Source: Aplectana chamaeleonis
Lineage: Eukaryota > Nematoda > Chromadorea > Rhabditida > Cosmocercidae
Assembly: GCA_029168955.1 (NCBI GenBank)
Contig: JAPDOI010000886.1
Span: forward strand, 124,001-188,000
DNA length: 64,000 nucleotides
Direction of reading: 5' to 3'
Shown piece by piece: positions 63,340 to 64,000 of this stretch. Within the stretch, counting starts at the first letter, position 1; the number at the start of each line of letters is the position of its first letter. The notes beneath the pieces were generated by a model, which was given only the letters and a program-made list of their open reading frames with translations, was not told the origin of the DNA and did not search any database. A program made the position numbers and the translations under genes.

Positions 63340-64000
63340 CAATGTTCTGATCTCCTTCTCGGACTTTAAAATGTGTTTGTACCATAACTTGTGTTTTTCC
63401 ATGTCTTGTCTAATCTCCGATCACCGGTGCAATCCATATCTATACTTTTGATCGTGATGTGTATTTAGATTGTTGTTGAAGCCTAATTGAAATATTGAAA
63501 AAAAAATTCATTCATTTTCATTGAGAGTTCGATGTTTTCGACTTTGATGATTCTATAGCATTTCTTGAAGAGCATTTATTTTCTGTTTGTTCGTTATTAA
63601 AACATGTTTTAGCTATTTATGCATAAGAGGAGAATTTACTAAACGGTCCTATCGAGGCGCTTTTGATACGATTTCTGTGTATCAACGTCCTGGAAGCAGC
63701 AGCTGTTTTAGTTTAATAAAAAATATTTCCATTTAGTGGTTACTTTCTGTAATAAAGTGAAAATCATAGTCGATACTTTATTGGTAGTTGTTATCGCTAG
63801 TAAGATGCTAATAAAGTTGGTCATTGAGCGTTTGGCGTAATTTTATGAGACATATCCTTCAATTCCCGCTTCTCGCAGTCATAAGGGCGAAGCGGTTTTT
63901 TTCGAAAACTTCAGACAAGAAGATGGGGAATTCTATTTCGAAACCGCACCGCTTCTATGATAGTTACACTGGAAACTGCTAGTAGCGGTGAAATGGAGGT
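63340..64000. other. AT-rich sequence, no gene recognised
   Basis: This AT-rich stretch contains several AATAAA words (about 63714, 63753, 63810) and no open frame of note. It could be 3' untranslated or intergenic sequence. Confidence 0.35.

Overview
The window looks like repeat-packed, gene-poor nematode DNA, most likely from a strongylid (hookworm-type) worm. That placement is inference. It rests on the retroelement proteins: an RTE-type LINE, a single-ORF LINE with a PHD finger and a 2A-like motif, and a Penelope-like element with a GIY-YIG endonuclease. It also rests on short introns with TTTTCAG-like acceptors and on abundant mariner, Tc1, hAT-like and TTAA-inserting elements. There are no bacterial-type operons, rRNA genes or credible tRNA genes.

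Layout. Positions 1-1800 hold small foldback repeats. Positions 1811-4447 are a large 42-bp minisatellite with a 7-unit higher-order repeat. Positions 4.5-8.45 kb hold a foldback element with a second one nested in it, an inverted pair of Penelope-like tails and a TTAA-flanked MITE. Positions 8.45-25.5 kb are a Russian-doll stack that can be unpicked from target-site duplications: a TTAA MITE split by a hAT-like element (8-bp duplication), which contains a mariner (TA), which is split by a 9.8-kb element (CCAGG), which itself contains three hAT-like elements with perfect 8-bp duplications. The same mariner also carries a second copy of the outermost MITE. A Tc1-like palindromic element lies beside the mariner. 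Positions 25.5-34.7 kb hold more MITEs, a duplicated ~0.7-kb repeat, a 4 x 42-bp array centred on TGACGTCA, and repeats with TTCGAA-rich sequence. A broken Penelope-like insertion with a 13-bp duplication occupies 34.69-36.71 kb.

Two related LINE copies lie at 37.25-40.70 and 43.38-46.84 kb, each with its own target-site duplication. A decayed RTE element lies at about 50.0-52.7 kb. More TTAA MITEs and foldbacks follow to 59.4 kb. From about 59.5 to 62.2 kb the plus strand carries short coding-like segments, several bounded by plausible splice sites; these may be exons of one host gene of unknown function. A coding-like segment with a predicted membrane helix lies at 63.0-63.3 kb.

No intact autonomous transposon was found: every recognisable transposase or reverse transcriptase has a stop, frameshift, deletion or lost catalytic residue. 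The most interesting points are the datable nesting order, three unrelated elements that all sit in CCWGG sites, TTAA elements that abut by sharing one TTAA, and possible hammerhead and 2A-like motifs in the retroelements. All homology calls are from reading the sequence by eye, without database searches.
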